Positions 34,856 through 47,880 are shown, numbered from the stretch's first letter. The stretch: DNA of 64,000 bases from Rhizomys pruinosus (GCA_009823505.1 VZQC01001595.1:1658100-1722099), one strand, 5' to 3'. The notes: generated by a model from the sequence alone, not told the origin. Numbers and translations: made by a program.

Positions 34856-37482
34856 ATATGGGTACATATGACAAGCACACATCATTACATTGTGAGAAGA
34901 ACATAATTATTCCATCTAATTCTTATTTGATCTATTTTAAAACAAATCAAAGAAACAGTACTTTCCAAACATTCATATCCAATGTTTAGTAATATTATAA
35001 AGCTATATACAATTTGCATAATGGGGAACAAATTAAGTGAACAATATGGATTCATAGAAGTACCAGGAGCTGTCAATCAAGATGAGGTAAATGACTGGAG
35101 CTCAGCTGGTTAGGAATGGTCAAGGGAATTACCTCCTGAGAAAAGCAGCCACTCTATTCACTAGATGGTCTAATAAATCCTGTGATAAAAATCACCGCAT
35201 GAGCTGTCTAATACATGTTGATTTCCCTTCACACTACAACTAGCTGTGCAATCTTTAGCAAGCTTCTATGACTCCACATCCTCATTACTAAACAATCATC
35301 TTAGCTCACCGAGAAGTCTGTTTTAAAGCCAAATGAGACCAACAATTAAAATTGAATCAAGTTATTCTTGTGAATCTTTACACATACTGATCTTATTTCA
35401 AAGAGTATTCTGAAATTCTAATATGTACAGTGTTGGTTTACATTTCAACTCATTTTACAAAGGAGAAATTACTATTTTATATATGTTTAACAATATAAAC
35501 AACTAATATGTCACCAATTAAGTTTCATTTGCACACAAGGGAATTGAAGTTGTCTTCAAAACATGAGTGGATGTGCTAAGCACATTCCATTCTTAGAAGT
35601 CCTGGTGTTCAGTTTTTCAATAATTCCAAACATTGCTAATAAACAGAAGCATCCGACTTCCTTAATTTTTTTTTTATGGATATTTGAATGTTGAGTTCTT
35701 GGCAATTTAAGGCATCTGCAATTATACATGAAGTCAGACATGGTACAGGGGAGCCCTTTCATTTCCTTTCATCTGACATTGTATTTTGTACTCACACTTG
35801 CTGAAAATATTTATTTAAATGAAAATCCAGGAAGACACTTAAAATTACTTATCCTCAGCACTTCTTTCCAATTTTAATGACCTAGCACACTTGTTTTTCT
35901 GAGGCTGCAACTCATGTCTGAACCACATCTGTTTCATCCCATTGACCCTAGATGCTGTGATTTTTCAGTAGCTTTCATGATTTTCTACATGTATGAGCTT
36001 AAGAATCAGTTTTTACCAGAGCCTGGTCAGAATGCATGAAATATCTTCAAGGAATATGGAGTCCTGTAGACAGTAGAATCGGGCTCTAAATATGATTAAG
36101 TATTGCATGAAATGTATAAGAATTCAATAAATACACTGTAATAAAAATAATTCTTATTTAGTATGCTTAACAGGCCATACCTCACACTCTCGGGAATTTT
36201 TAGAAAGCTGGTTTTAGTGATTCCAATGTCAATCAAAATTAATAACTGCAAGTTGGGATGCACAGAAAGGGAATAACAATGCTTGAAGTGATAAGTTGGT
36301 CTTAAACATTTTGTAAACACTGCAAGGAGGTTAATCATCAGTTTCAATAACCATATTTCTATAGGTAATTGATTTACATGATATCTTTTGTTAACTTTGT
36401 ATTTGTGCTTCATTATGGAGAAATCATCTGGTCATTCATATAATGTCTTGTTTTCCCCCAACTTATTCAATTATATTGATAGTAGAATCTTTTGAGAGGA
36501 GACTGTATCCTGGAGGAGACCTTTGTTAAAACATCCATTCACGAGAAATCTACACAATTGAAAAAGTTTAACACAAGACTTTGACACGATTTGTCAACCC
36601 TCACAACCTGAATTTTGTAGTTCAAGTAATTCTCTGACTATTCTGCATTTATGTTTATCCCCCTTTCCTTGCATTATAATCAATTTCTATACAAATATTA
36701 TCTCAATTATATTATGCCTATTGCTTGAATTTTTCTAATTGGATAGTGGAAATTTCTTTTAATAGAGTCAGATTTTAAGCATTTTAAAGAGGGTTTGTAG
36801 TTTAAATAAAACAGGGATATTCTTTCATTCGTATTTATATTCCAAATTATACCAACATTAGCATATGAAACATTAGCTATGAAATAGCATAGCAGCTATT
36901 TCATATCCACATAAAAATAATTAAAGTACATGACTTATTTTACATCCTCTTTATAGGTAGGTCCTCCTCAGGTCTAAAGTTCACCATTTCTGTATTACTG
37001 GCAATGGGAATTAAAAATGAGAATATTTCTTCATATTGACAAATAATTCCTAGGGTTCAACTGACTCTTGAAAACCTTTTAATCAACTCTTCTGTAAATA
37101 CATAGTCCAGAGGGCAAAATAAGCCAGTATCTTTTAAGCAGCTACGAATTTTCTGACCAGAATATTCTCTTTTACAAACTGAAATGGAAATGGGTTAAAT
37201 TAAATAAGGCTTCTTTAATTTGGTAGAATAAATCCAAATGCTTTCTTAAACAGTACCACAAAATTACTACTGAAATGAAACTATGTGCAGTTAGATGCAA
37301 TTTTGATAAAGGTCCACACTGAAACGCACAGCCTAACAATTCTATTAATTCTATTACTTTGGTTGAAATACTACCTTAAAATATTGAATGTCTCATAAAA
37401 TTGGACAAAAGTTCATTTCTTGTGATTACCTATACTATTGTTTTTACTATTAGTCATATTATATTAATACTAATTAATTTAA
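34856..37482. other. Intronic single-copy sequence, 2.6 kb
   Basis: No repeat or exon recognised. Confidence 0.55.
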
Positions 37483-37690
37483 GGACTCGAGAGATTGCTC
37501 AGTGGTTAAGAGCACTGGCTGCTCTTGCTGTTGACCTGGGTTAAATTCCCAGACTCATGCGAGCTGGAAAAACTGTCCTTAACTCCAGTTCCAAGGGTCT
37601 GGCGCCCTCTTCTGACCTCCATGGGCACAGCATGACATTGGTGCTCTTACATACATGTAGGCAATACACATAAAATAAAATAAACAAATG
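37483..37690 (+). mobile_element. B3/B2-type SINE, older
   Basis: AAGGACTCGAGAGATTGCTC, then AGTGGTTAAGAGCACTGG, to a TAAAATAAAATAAAC tail. Confidence 0.88.
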
Positions 37691-39085
37691 TAATAAATAA
37701 AGTATTTTAAAATATTTATTTAGTAGATTTTTCTACATGTAATGAATTATGGGATTTCTATAATTATTACAAATTAAATAAAGAATACATAAGCAATTTA
37801 TTTATTGAATGAAACTTGTGGTATTTTATTATACAATACATTTTTAAATTAATCCAAATTCATTATTAGAGTCTTCCTCCCTCAGCTTCACAAATAATAC
37901 AAAAATGAATTATGCTTCACAATTTACAATATTATGACAAGTAATGCACTTCCTCATGATTGAATTAAATACTAAATATTTTAGTTCATCCAAATGAATT
38001 TGAAAACTAAGATCATAAAGGAAAAAAGCAACTTACTCAATCTGTTGAAAGTTCATGATAATATACTTAAAACAGAAGAATGCTCAAAGAGTAGAGCCAG
38101 TAGGGAGGATCATAAAATGACATATTTCTCATTTAAAATTATTAATATTTATTGTTACTAATTCCAGGTTAAAAGATAATTTTTATTATCTGACAAACCT
38201 TATTTATTGCTAATGCATTTACTGATACCATTTACAATTTCCAACTATTTCCAGTAAGTAAATTGAATTTTAGTGTTACTTGCTATTTCACATTGTAGGA
38301 AGAATATGTATGCATATCTTTATATAATTTTTTAGACATAACTTTTATATTGTATATATAGGTTTTATATAATTTATGATGTCCAATCATATAATGCTGA
38401 TATTATATGAGCCACAGAGAGAGAATGGATTTACCTGCTACCTATTTTAACTTACTTAATTCAGCTGAGAATATGATGTGGCTTTTGGAATACTACAAAA
38501 TGGTCCAAAGAAGCTAGCAGTCTGATTTAAAACAAGTCAAAATAAAGAAAACAACAATACCTCTGTGACTAATGCACACTTATCTCCTTTAGGATCTTAA
38601 ATAATGAGATTTTTTTTTAAACAAAAAAAAAAAATTAAAATAAGAAAACAAAAAATTTAAGAATTTTTTTTACAAAGTTTGGTTATTTTATCAGGTATTG
38701 GAGAACATTGTATATTTCAGCATGATAGATCACTGACACCTTAGATATCCTTACTTCAGGGTTTTTTGTGGACCTAAGAGACTTAATACACTTTTGTTTT
38801 GCCATGTTTAGGTAGAAACAGCATGAGGATTCCTGATGATCAGTAATTTGAGGAAGTTTATCTGTCATGTAAGAGCACATCTCAATAATAACTCTATAGT
38901 TTTCGCCTAAGACTTTCACACACTTCCACATTATAGAAATGGCAATAAGAAGCATCAATTATTTAAATGGTATTTTAAAACATAGGAATTCTAAAAAGAA
39001 TACACGAGAATTCCTCATATCATAATTAAGTGTAAGACAGTTTGTGTAAGGGTAGGGCATGCACTTACAACAACAATTGCATTAA
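37691..39085. other. AT-rich intronic sequence
   Basis: Nothing recognised. Confidence 0.55.
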
Positions 39086-39087
39086 TA

Positions 39088-39230
39088 ATTTATTATTATT
39101 ATTATTATTATTATTAATTTGTCTTTTAAGACAGGGTCTCCCTGAGGCCATCGCTTGCAATCCTAAGCCTCCAGAGTGTTGGAATTCTAGGATTGAAATT
39201 AAAGGTGTATGCCACTATGGCTGATTTATC
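39088..39230 (-). mobile_element. (TTA)n plus degraded B1
   Basis: About nine TTA units, then AAGACAGGGTCTCCCTGAGGC and GGATTGAAATTAAAGGTGTATGCCAC, a reverse B1 with an internal deletion. Confidence 0.65.
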
Positions 39231-40261
39231 TATTTAAGTTGTAGCAAATATTAAACTATAATAAAACTCTTAAACATATCGTTAGTATGTGAAAATAAGT
39301 TCTTAAAAACTCAGGAAAAGATTGTTGATGGAAGATAGTAAATTGGATAACAAAGTGGCTACTCTTCTGAAGAGCTACAACTTATGATTGATATGTTTTA
39401 TTTAAACGTGTAAATAAATGTATAAATTCAGGAGCTTCAATTAAGGACAAATTTGATCTCTAACTCATTAGCTAAAAAAAAAATCACACAATACGTTGTT
39501 TTGTTTAAAAATGTTAATCTTATTTACAAGAAAGTACTGACCAAACCCAATACAAACAGCACACAGTTGAAGAGACTACATTCTCTTGAGTAGAAAACAG
39601 TGAAGAACATTCACAATTCTGAAACTTTTTTCCTTGCATATTGTCAGAAAAATAAATAACTAAAGGGAAAGATGTCAGTCGATTTTGCCTTGGAGAATCT
39701 GGATATGTTTTGACACAAAAAATGTTAGACATCAACTTAAAAAAACAAGTCTCAAAATTGACAGAAAATCTGCTATCAAGAGAATTAATCGATGCAAGAG
39801 ACTTCATGAAAACAGTTGTTAAAAAAATCTTAAATGAAGTTATGGATGGAGGTTTGCACTGAAAAATCACATCTCTATTCATGTAGAAATGTTTGCTTTA
39901 TTTTTAGCTTTCTAAAAATATCTGCCTTTGGTGATTCATTTTGGGGATATTTCTAGAGTCTTCCAGCCCATCTGAGTTACTTTAGGATACAAAATATTTT
40001 GCCATATTCTATAAGAAAGAAATATTATTTACACCTAGCTAGCCTTAGATAGGATATGGATATTTACAATTTTAAACTATTTTATACCAAAATTCTCAAA
40101 GTAAACTATATTTATCTCCATATTTTTAAATCTAACCAAATAAATTATTCATGGTTTCTTAAAGTAAGAATTTGAAAGAAATTATATTTTTTAAATTCTT
40201 TGACATTGATAAATATATTTTATGTTTATTTTTAAAATTCTATTGAAAATATTTAGAATAT
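39231..40261. other. Intronic single-copy sequence
   Basis: Includes a 120-codon minus-strand open frame (39520-39882) without recognised motifs and with unremarkable composition. Confidence 0.5.
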
Positions 40262-40345
40262 AGGGCGGGGTAGTACTACTCAGTGGCAAAATGCTTGCCT
40301 AGTGAGTCCCATGGCTTGATCCCTACTACTGAAAATCAATTTGAG
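40262..40345 (+). mobile_element. ID-like SINE remnant
   Basis: GGCGGGGTAGTACTACTCAG, then AATGCTTGCCTAGTGAGTCCC...TTGATCCCTACTACTG, an ID-type tRNA-like head without a clear tail. Confidence 0.45.
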
Positions 40346-42985
40346 AATATGTAATCGTCAATCTCATACATTGAAGATCAAACATACGAACCACACAGAG
40401 CAAAATACATAAGCTGATTTTTTTTTTTTTTGTGAGACAATTATCTTCATACAAGCCATTATGGCGTATACTCTACATTTCAGTATTATTTATAAGTATT
40501 TGTTAGGAAGCTGAAAAACAAGTTGAGAAAGTCAACAAACAAGCATTTAAATGCCCCAGACTTCCTGCAGCAAACAATCACTCAAGGAATCACAATTTCC
40601 AATATAGCATAATGACACAATGAGATAATTACAGAAAACACAGAACAGAGATTCCCCCCTTCTTCTTTCCATGGATTTGGGTAATCAGAGTCAACTCTTC
40701 TTGAAGATAAGAAGTAGAAATTTCAGATATAAGAATTTCATAGATTTTGAACTAACAATCTATTCTGTGTACCATCATGAAATTTTGGCTGACCTGCTCT
40801 GTCCTACTCAGCACATGAACCCCCCGCTCCGTGTTCAGCATATTCACATTGTGTGTACTCTTTGCCCATTTGTCACTGAACCGTTTTGATTATACTGACT
40901 GTCACTATGTTATTTTCCTTTGTAATTTTATTAAAACGCACAACACTGAGGTTGAGGGGCAGAGCAAAAGACAAGAGTGATCAGATTTAGTTATTTCGCT
41001 AATTGGTAATTGCAAGGCATTAGGTAGAAAAAAATATATATGGCTCAGTATGATCTGTGATTTCAGGCATCCACAAGGAATCTTGGAAAGCATTCATTGA
41101 TGACAAGGTGAGACTCCTTTACAAAGGAAACAATCTAAATCAGGCATAGGTAAGGTAGAGTTAGCAGCAAAGCCTTTCTAGAGACAGGTACACCTAAAGG
41201 ATTTAGGTGAGAAGGCTGATGACATGCTCTTCTTGAGCCATAGGAGGAGAAGTACATTTATAATGGACTAGCAGAGCTGATATTTGCTTCAAGAAATAAA
41301 GGAAATATAAATTGAGCATGATAAGAGATGAAATGACAAATAAGACAAAGATTTTTAGGCTATACTAAAAATCTATATTTTATTCTCAAGCTGAGAGAAA
41401 GCAATAAATTTTCTCCACAGCAATGTATTTTAAAAGCCCCATAGTCATGCACACTGTTTTTCCACATTATAATTTAAGAACCAGATTCTTCGTCAGATAG
41501 GAACAGAAAATGGAAAGCTGATTAAGAGGCTTATGTAGGAAGATGGAGAAGTGACGGTGTGCATAGTGAGAAGTGGAATGATTTCAGGTTACCCTGATCT
41601 CCTTCTCACTATTTAAATCACCTGTATTTGTAAGTAAATTAATCTGAGCCTGTGGTAGATGAAGAAGAAAGAATGGAAAGAATACAGGGATATTAGTATG
41701 GAGGAAAATGAGGTTTGATGTCATGTTAGAAAAAAACACAAACTGAAAGCAATAGGTGATATCTTTAGAGCATGAACAGGGTTGGTGTTCATTTAGAGGT
41801 GATGCTACATGGGTGCATGACAAACATTTGTTAAAGTGAATTAATTCTATGAGTCCTGCTGCATGGAAGTTGAGAATACAGGTTGGATGTTGGGGTAAAG
41901 GCAAAAACATACTCCCTGCTTTCAAATATAATAGAAGAGCATATGCAATATTCATAATGTATGGCAGCTATCAAAGTCTCAAGAGAGCTCTATCTAACCA
42001 AAGACCCAAGTAACATTTTAAGGGAAAATGAAGGAAAATTGACTATTACTAACTGTGAGACTAAGATATTGCCAAACCCAGTGAAAAACCTGAAAACTGA
42101 AAAGGGACCTGAATAATTCTAGATTTGGCAAATATAACTTGATAAAGGCTAGCATTTACTATTTTCAATATTTACAGGTAAAAAAATTCATAGATTTAAA
42201 AATTATTGATATAACATAAAAATTAAAGTGAAACATTTCTGTCAAATAGAAATCTCATTATTTAATCAAGCAACAACATTTTATTGCCACAGGAGACATC
42301 AGCAAAACTGTGCATACTTAAAAGTATCCCACAGTAAAACACATTTCAAGAAAATTGTTTTAGAAGGAATTAGCTACAATATTATTTCTTTCCATGTGAT
42401 AAAAAGACTGGAGAATTCATGCTTTCCTTCTATAAACAAATTGTATTATGAGACTGTAATCAAACTGTCAGTTGTTTAGCAAACAAAGGTAAAGAGATAT
42501 CTGTCATGATGCTATGAGACACCTCTTTCCCCGAAGGTCAGTGGCATTACTCCGATAGCCTTATCTTGCTGTTAATTTTCAAAACCAATATTAACACAGA
42601 GAATTAGAAAAGATGAAATGTAAAATTCATATCACTTCAGAATTGATCAATTGACCAAAACAGTGTAATCTGGTACAATCTGCCCATCCAGCCTGTCCAT
42701 GGGATCTATTAATCAAAGTCAGAGTGAACTCAGACCAGAGCTATGGCTTCCTAAGTGATTTCTGAGTTCCATATTTGAAAAGCCAAAGATGAATGCATAT
42801 TTAACAGAGTGTATTGAGTTTTTATGCTTTCAGCCTCTGATGTCTAGAAAGGGCAATGCCCACCCATGTATCATAGGATAACTCCTTTAAATCTCCTTTT
42901 GTATGATATGTGTGTATACATTAGAAAGCCATTATAGTGCTTAAGTTACATGTGAGTTTTTTTAAGGCTTTTACTATTACTTTTC
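40346..42985. other. Intronic single-copy sequence, 2.6 kb
   Basis: No repeat or exon recognised. Confidence 0.55.
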
Positions 42986-42989
42986 ACTT

Positions 42990-43700
42990 CTCATACTCTC
43001 TCCTTGGCCCTGCCCTCCCATTCTGCACACTGTTTAACAGTGACCGCACAGCATGGCTGAGGGTCTGGCCCCACCCCAAGGCAGCATGGCCTAGGTGCGC
43101 AATGTTGGGTGGGGCACTGTTGTGCAGTGGCGTGGAGTTGGGGGGCTTATGATTGGTCCTGGGAACTGACGTCATTTGGCTTATAAAAGCAAGTTGTGGC
43201 AAGGAGTAAATTTGAATTTCATAATAACATCATCATGAAATTCCCAGCCGTTATTTTTTATTAATTATTGTGTGCATACAGGCTTAGGTAGGTCTGCACT
43301 TCGTTCAGGTGGCCAGTGGGTTGGAAAGAGATTCCTTTGTGGATCACCAATCTAGGTAGCTGGTGTTGTGAGTGAGTATTGGCTGAAGGGAGGCGATCAG
43401 CCATCAGCCTGAAATTCCTGGCCAAGACTCTAGGCAGGTGAAAAGTCACAGCCAAGAGTGGAACACGTGTCTCGTGGGTCCGGGCTAAAAGCTAAATTGG
43501 AATTACCACTCAGGCTGGGCTACAGGAAGTAGCCAGTTGGTCTGCCAGCTCCCTACAGTGTCCGCAAAGTGGGCGCTGTGTCCCCATCACCTTAGCAGGG
43601 CCATGTGGTCTCTGTTCAGCATAAAAAGAAAGCTTCCTACACCTAGTCTAATATTCCACCTACTCCCATCATGTCAAACTTTCCGCCTACCACATCTTCC
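42990..43700 (+). other. GC-richer island with promoter-like elements
   Basis: About 700 bp whose composition differs from the AT-rich intron. The upstream part (43010-43200) is C/G-rich and contains the CCAAT/CRE/TATA cluster. The part from 43260 has no known exon. It could be an old LTR, whose U3 regions often carry this arrangement, or a promoter for an antisense transcript. I could not find a matching second copy in the window. Confidence 0.4.
43152..43188 (+). promoter_or_regulatory. Inverted CCAAT box, consensus CRE and TATA-like box
   Basis: ATTGG at 43152-43156, the full palindromic CRE TGACGTCA at 43167-43174, and TTATAAAA at 43181-43188. Order and spacing resemble a core promoter reading rightwards, with a start expected near 43212-43220, antisense to Edil3. 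Confidence 0.5.
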
Positions 43701-43769
43701 AGGAAGCCTCTGACTCACCAATGGTTGTTTATTCGTTTCTTGACCTCTCTTAACTTTAAAATTGAAATG

Positions 43770-44465
43770 TGCATATCTTAGATTTCAAGGCAACATACCA
43801 GTAAATGAGAGAAGATGTAACATTTGTCTTTCTGAGTCTGTATTACCTCACTTAGGATTACTCTTTCAGTTCTATTCATTTACCTCTGAATTTTATAATT
43901 TCATTTTTAAGAGATGTACAATATTCCATTGTGTGATGTACCACACCTTCATTGTCCATTTTGGTTGTTTCCAATCTCTGGCTTATGAAAAGGGCAGAAA
44001 TTAAGATGGATTAACAGGTATTTCTATAGTGGGATATAGAGTCCTTGGGGTATATGCCAAGAGTGATATGCCTGGATCATATGGCAAATCAGTTTCAAGA
44101 TTTTAAAGAAATCTCCACACTGATTTCCATGGTGGCTGCACCAATTTGCACTCCAACAAATAGTGAATAAGAGCTTACATTTCTCCGTATTCTTGCCAGC
44201 ATTAATTGCTGTTAGAGGTTTTGGATCTTTGCCATTCTGACTGGCATCTCAAAGTAATTTTATTTTTTATTTCCCTGGTGACTTAAATGCTGAATGTATT
44301 TAACTATTTCTCAACCATCTGTGTTTCATCTTTAGAAAAAAATCCTGTTCAGCTCTATTTTACACTTTGTAATTGATTTCTTTGTTTTCTTGATGTTTAG
44401 TTTCTTTAGTTCCTTGTGTATTCTCTGTCAGAAGTACAGCTAGTAACATTTTTTTCCTAGTCAGT
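43770..44465 (-). mobile_element. Old L1 fragment
   Basis: Reverse-oriented L1 3' part. Landmarks include TACAATATTCCATTGTGTGATGT (the reverse of the YTMEYYA coding region) and CCTTGGGGTATATGCC. Strongly diverged. Confidence 0.75.
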
Positions 44466-44469
44466 AGGT

Positions 44470-45650
44470 TGCCCATTCACTGGAATGGTGTCACAAATCG
44501 ACTCCTTCCCTAGAAGCTGTTGACCAGGGGTCTTATAGACCCATAAACAATACTGGCCATTGTGCCTAATCTTGGTAACCCCTTAGAACTTAATGATAAT
44601 AGCCTATTGCAGAAGATGCTGCACGCATGACTTGTAGAACAAGCAAGGAGAAATTAAGCTGCTGCTGATATCAGAGACTCATTTCATCCATAGTGCTGGA
44701 AGGTGCTATGCAAGCTATCAAAGAGAAAATAATCATAAACCTTAACCATCTGAGACTCCTGTGAAAGACAGTAATAAATAACCTAGCAAGATATACTCAC
44801 TGGTGCAATAGTGGCACAAATATGGAAATAACTAACCACTTTTTAATTGGATTTAGTATTTATTTCATACGATGGAGCCCATACCTGACATTGTTAGCAG
44901 GCTAAATAAGTTGAGGCTAAACAGATCACAGTCCATAAGGGAGACCCTAATACTGGTTTTCTACTAAATAGTTATCACATTAAAGTGGCTCTTAATGACT
45001 TATTATACTCATAGATGAATGCCTTTCTCAACTTTCATCAGAGATGATTCCTTATGCAACAGACACCCATAGCTGGCTACCTTGCAGAGAACCAGAGGCT
45101 ACAAATCACTTATCCTTAAATTAAATAGGATGCCTAATCAAATTTACATTCCCATCAACTCCCATGATTCGGGGATCATTGTGGAAGGGGGTGTGGAAAG
45201 ATTGTAAGATGCAGAAGTAGTGGATGACCACAAGGAAACAGAGTTATCCAGATTCCTTATCAGTCGCTCATTTATACTAACAGCAATGGTGAGAGTATGC
45301 ACAAGTTCATTAACCTTAGAAGAGAACAAAACATCTGAAGATAGACATGAGGAAGTGAGCAAGAGGCTTCCACCCCATATAAGGAAATTGTGGCAACAGA
45401 TGGCAGTTTGGGATGGTAGAAACAGTGTCTTTCAAGCACAAGGCTCTTGGTAGGTTAACCGGGCTCCAGTGGGTGGATCTGCCCAGAAGTAGATTTGAAG
45501 TTACAAATTAGATTCTGTAGGTATTCTTTTACATGTATAATGGAACACATTAAATTGGGTTGGAGACAACAAGGTGAGGTAAAATAGGGGAAGGACTGTA
45601 AATAAAGAATATGAAAGTTGCAAAAGTTCAATGAAAAACCAAAACAAAAG
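44470..45650 (+). mobile_element. L1 3'-UTR-like fragment (Lx-type), copy 3
   Basis: The most complete of the Lx-like 3' regions here: GAAGCTGTTGACCAGGGGTC, AATACTGGCCATTGTG, CATAGATGAATGCCTTTC...GCAACAGACACCC, and CACAAGGAAACAGAG. It ends AGTTCAATGAAAAACCAAAAC about 100 bases before the Edil3 exon donor at 45746. Confidence 0.65.
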
Positions 45651-45746
45651 ACAGTGTAAAAATAATAGCTCTGGTCTTCACTTGGCCACCAGGAAATTTC
45701 CAAAGGCAGAGGTCTGGTAAGAGTGGAAGATGTATAGCACCATTAC

Positions 45747-45931
45747 CTGCAGCCACTGTGATTGGTCATTGTGGCCAGATGTCCAGGCATTAACTTTGCC
45801 TTGCTTGTCCAGCCTGGCCTTCCTTGGTTCCCAAGTGAACATGTCCATGTTGAGAGTTCTGAAGATGCTGGAGGCAGTGATCTGATAGTCCTGTATATGC
45901 CCCGATTTCATCCCCAAAGGCTCCGAGCAGC
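45747..45931 (-). CDS. Edil3: Edil3 internal exon, start of second discoidin domain
   Basis: This 185-bp exon supplies two bases that complete the split Gly codon, then 61 codons from C-S-E-P-L-G-M to Q-S-Q-W-L-Q, ending in phase 0. It opens the second F5/8 C domain: the first domain cysteine, then the [19 protein letters not shown] and NAWTSG segments typical of EDIL3 and its relative MFGE8. The acceptor is TTTATCACAG at 45932 and the donor CAG/GTAATG at 45746. The intron before it is 5,034 bp. The next exons, which should encode the rest of the second domain and the stop, are not recognisable in the remaining 45.7 kb and presumably lie beyond the left edge. It is probably exon 9. Confidence 0.97.
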
Positions 45932-46465
45932 CTGTGATAAAATGAGGAGAGTTTCATGAAGAAAATAATTTAGTATCCTGGAACTTTTCCTTGTTCATTT
46001 CAGATAGGCAAGAGAAGATTAAACACAATACTATTCATTCCCCCAAAGAGAGAACACCTAAATTCAAAAAAAGGGGCTATAATCAGATATATATCTAGAA
46101 TAAAATAGAAAAACAAGATAACCAATTCAGGCTATTTGGTCTGAATACATTTTGGAAAAATTGAAAACAAGACAGACAATTGAAACTACTTTTCTGTGAT
46201 GGATGAATTTGCAAAATGAAAACATTGCTGAAATACCCTCTTCTGTCTCATTACAGGAAGCCTTGTGAATGTTCCCTTGCTTTCAACAATTCCATTCTGT
46301 TTTTGAAAATGGTACATTTTCTCATGAAGTATATTTGGTTTTCTTTTATTTGTTTCATAATATTGACAAAGAAAATTCCTGCAGTACAGATTCATTTTCC
46401 CAAATTGTTCCACAGTCACATTTTAAACTGGACAGCATTCTGTTGTCCAAGAAATTTGTTCTATA

Positions 46466-46692
46466 GGGCTTAAGAGATGGCCTAACAGTTAAGAGCCCTG
46501 ACTGCTCTTGCAGAGGGTTTATTTCCAACATCCATGTGGCAACTAATAACCATCTGTAACTCCAGTTCCAGGAGGTTCTGATCTCTTCTTCTGACTCTGT
46601 GGGCATTGCACAGGTAAGTGTGTGCATAGGTACACTTTCACACATTCGCACAATAAACTCATACACATAAAATATAAATAATAAATAAAATA
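46466..46692 (+). mobile_element. B3-type SINE, diverged
   Basis: GGGCTTAAGAGATGGCCTAACAG...CTGTAACTCCAGTTCCAGG...AATAAATAAAATAT. Confidence 0.87.
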
Positions 46693-46718
46693 TATGTATT
46701 TTTTAAATACACATCTTC

Positions 46719-46922
46719 TGGAGGCTTGAGAGAAGGTTTGCTGGTTAAGAACACTGGTTGTTCTTGCAGAGGACCTGCATTTGATTCCTAGCACCCACAT
46801 GATGGCTAGCAACCATGTATGACCATCTGTAACTCCAGGTCCAGGGGCATCTGACTCTCTCGTCTGAGACCTGGAGGCATTTCATGACATGGGTACACTG
46901 ACATGCACTCATACACATAAGA
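46719..46922 (+). mobile_element. B3-type SINE, diverged
   Basis: Adjacent to the previous copy in the same orientation; TGGAGGCTTGAGAGAAGG start and CTCATACACATAAG end. Confidence 0.85.
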
Positions 46923-46934
46923 AAAGACAAATAT

Positions 46935-47060
46935 GTTCTAGTCTTTTATTTTTAAGAGGCAGGTTCTTACACTTTTGCCAGTCTGGTCTCAGACATTTGC
47001 AATTCTCCTCACTCAAACTTTTGAATGCTGGGATGACAGACATGTGCCATCAAATCCAGC
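46935..47060 (-). mobile_element. B1-like remnant, degraded
   Basis: TTTTTAAGAGGCAGGTTCT...GAATGCTGGGATGACAGACATGTGCCATCAAATCCAGC, the reverse of a B1-like element. Confidence 0.55.
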
Positions 47061-47478
47061 ACAATTATTGCTGATAAACATTTTACAGTATTATTGATCC
47101 ATATTTCACCAATATAGATTCTCCTAGAATGGGTAAGGAGATCTTATTGACTCAGTATATAACATGCATCAGGTGTTGTGCAACTGTGGAATTTAGAAAA
47201 AAACTGGTGGAAAAACAGAATAATATAAGCAAATTCTAATAAAAACCAATATGAGCTTATCTTTTCATAAATTATTATATTTAATAATCAATAACATTTA
47301 GTGCTTTATTAGGCTTGAAATAATCTGAAATTCACCAGGTGCATTTAAATTTTATGTGGTCCTAAATTAGAGTTTATCCAATGTTGAAAATGTCATGTGG
47401 ATGTATACTAAATACTTAGAAAGTTCATACAGTAAACATGATTGTATCATAATATTAGATAATGACCAAGCTTTTCTT

Positions 47479-47726
47479 TTTTATTTTTTTTTAATTTAAT
47501 TTATTTCTGTATGTGTATGAATGTACTGTCTGCATGCAAATCTGTGCACCCGTGTCGTGCAATGCCGCAGAGGTCAGAAGAGGGTGTCGGACTCCCCTGG
47601 AACTGGAGTTCTCCTGGAATTGGAGTTTAAGACAGTTCTCGGCCGCCATATGGGTGCTGGGGATCGAACCCGGGTCCTCTGTAAGAGCGGTCGGCGCTCT
47701 TAACTGCTAGGCCATCTCTCCAGCCC
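47479..47726 (-). mobile_element. B3-type SINE, young
   Basis: Reverse-oriented full-length copy with perfect 15-bp duplication GACCAAGCTTTTCTT (47464-47478 and 47727-47741). Confidence 0.95.
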
Positions 47727-47880
47727 GACCAAGCTTTTCTTATATAAATAGTATGGCCAAGAAACTAGCAAGAGGATTTAGAGTAATTATTGGACAAAGA
47801 CAGAGTAGGTTTCTCTAGCAAAAAAATATCTTCTCCCCGTGTTCAACTGGTCTTTGGCACACTGGATGTGTGGTCTTTTT

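Noticed and set aside
36096..36413. 105-codon minus-strand open frame
   Set aside because: No motif, and the codon pattern is typical of AT-rich intron.
39520..39882. 120-codon minus-strand open frame
   Set aside because: Considered as a retrocopy, but it has no poly(A), target duplication or recognisable protein family.
41584..41955. 123-codon minus-strand open frame
   Set aside because: No recognised motif, no splice-site support and ordinary intronic composition; consistent with chance.
42937..43202. Overlapping short frames over the GC-richer island
   Set aside because: Frames open on both strands are explained by lower AT content; no coding similarity.
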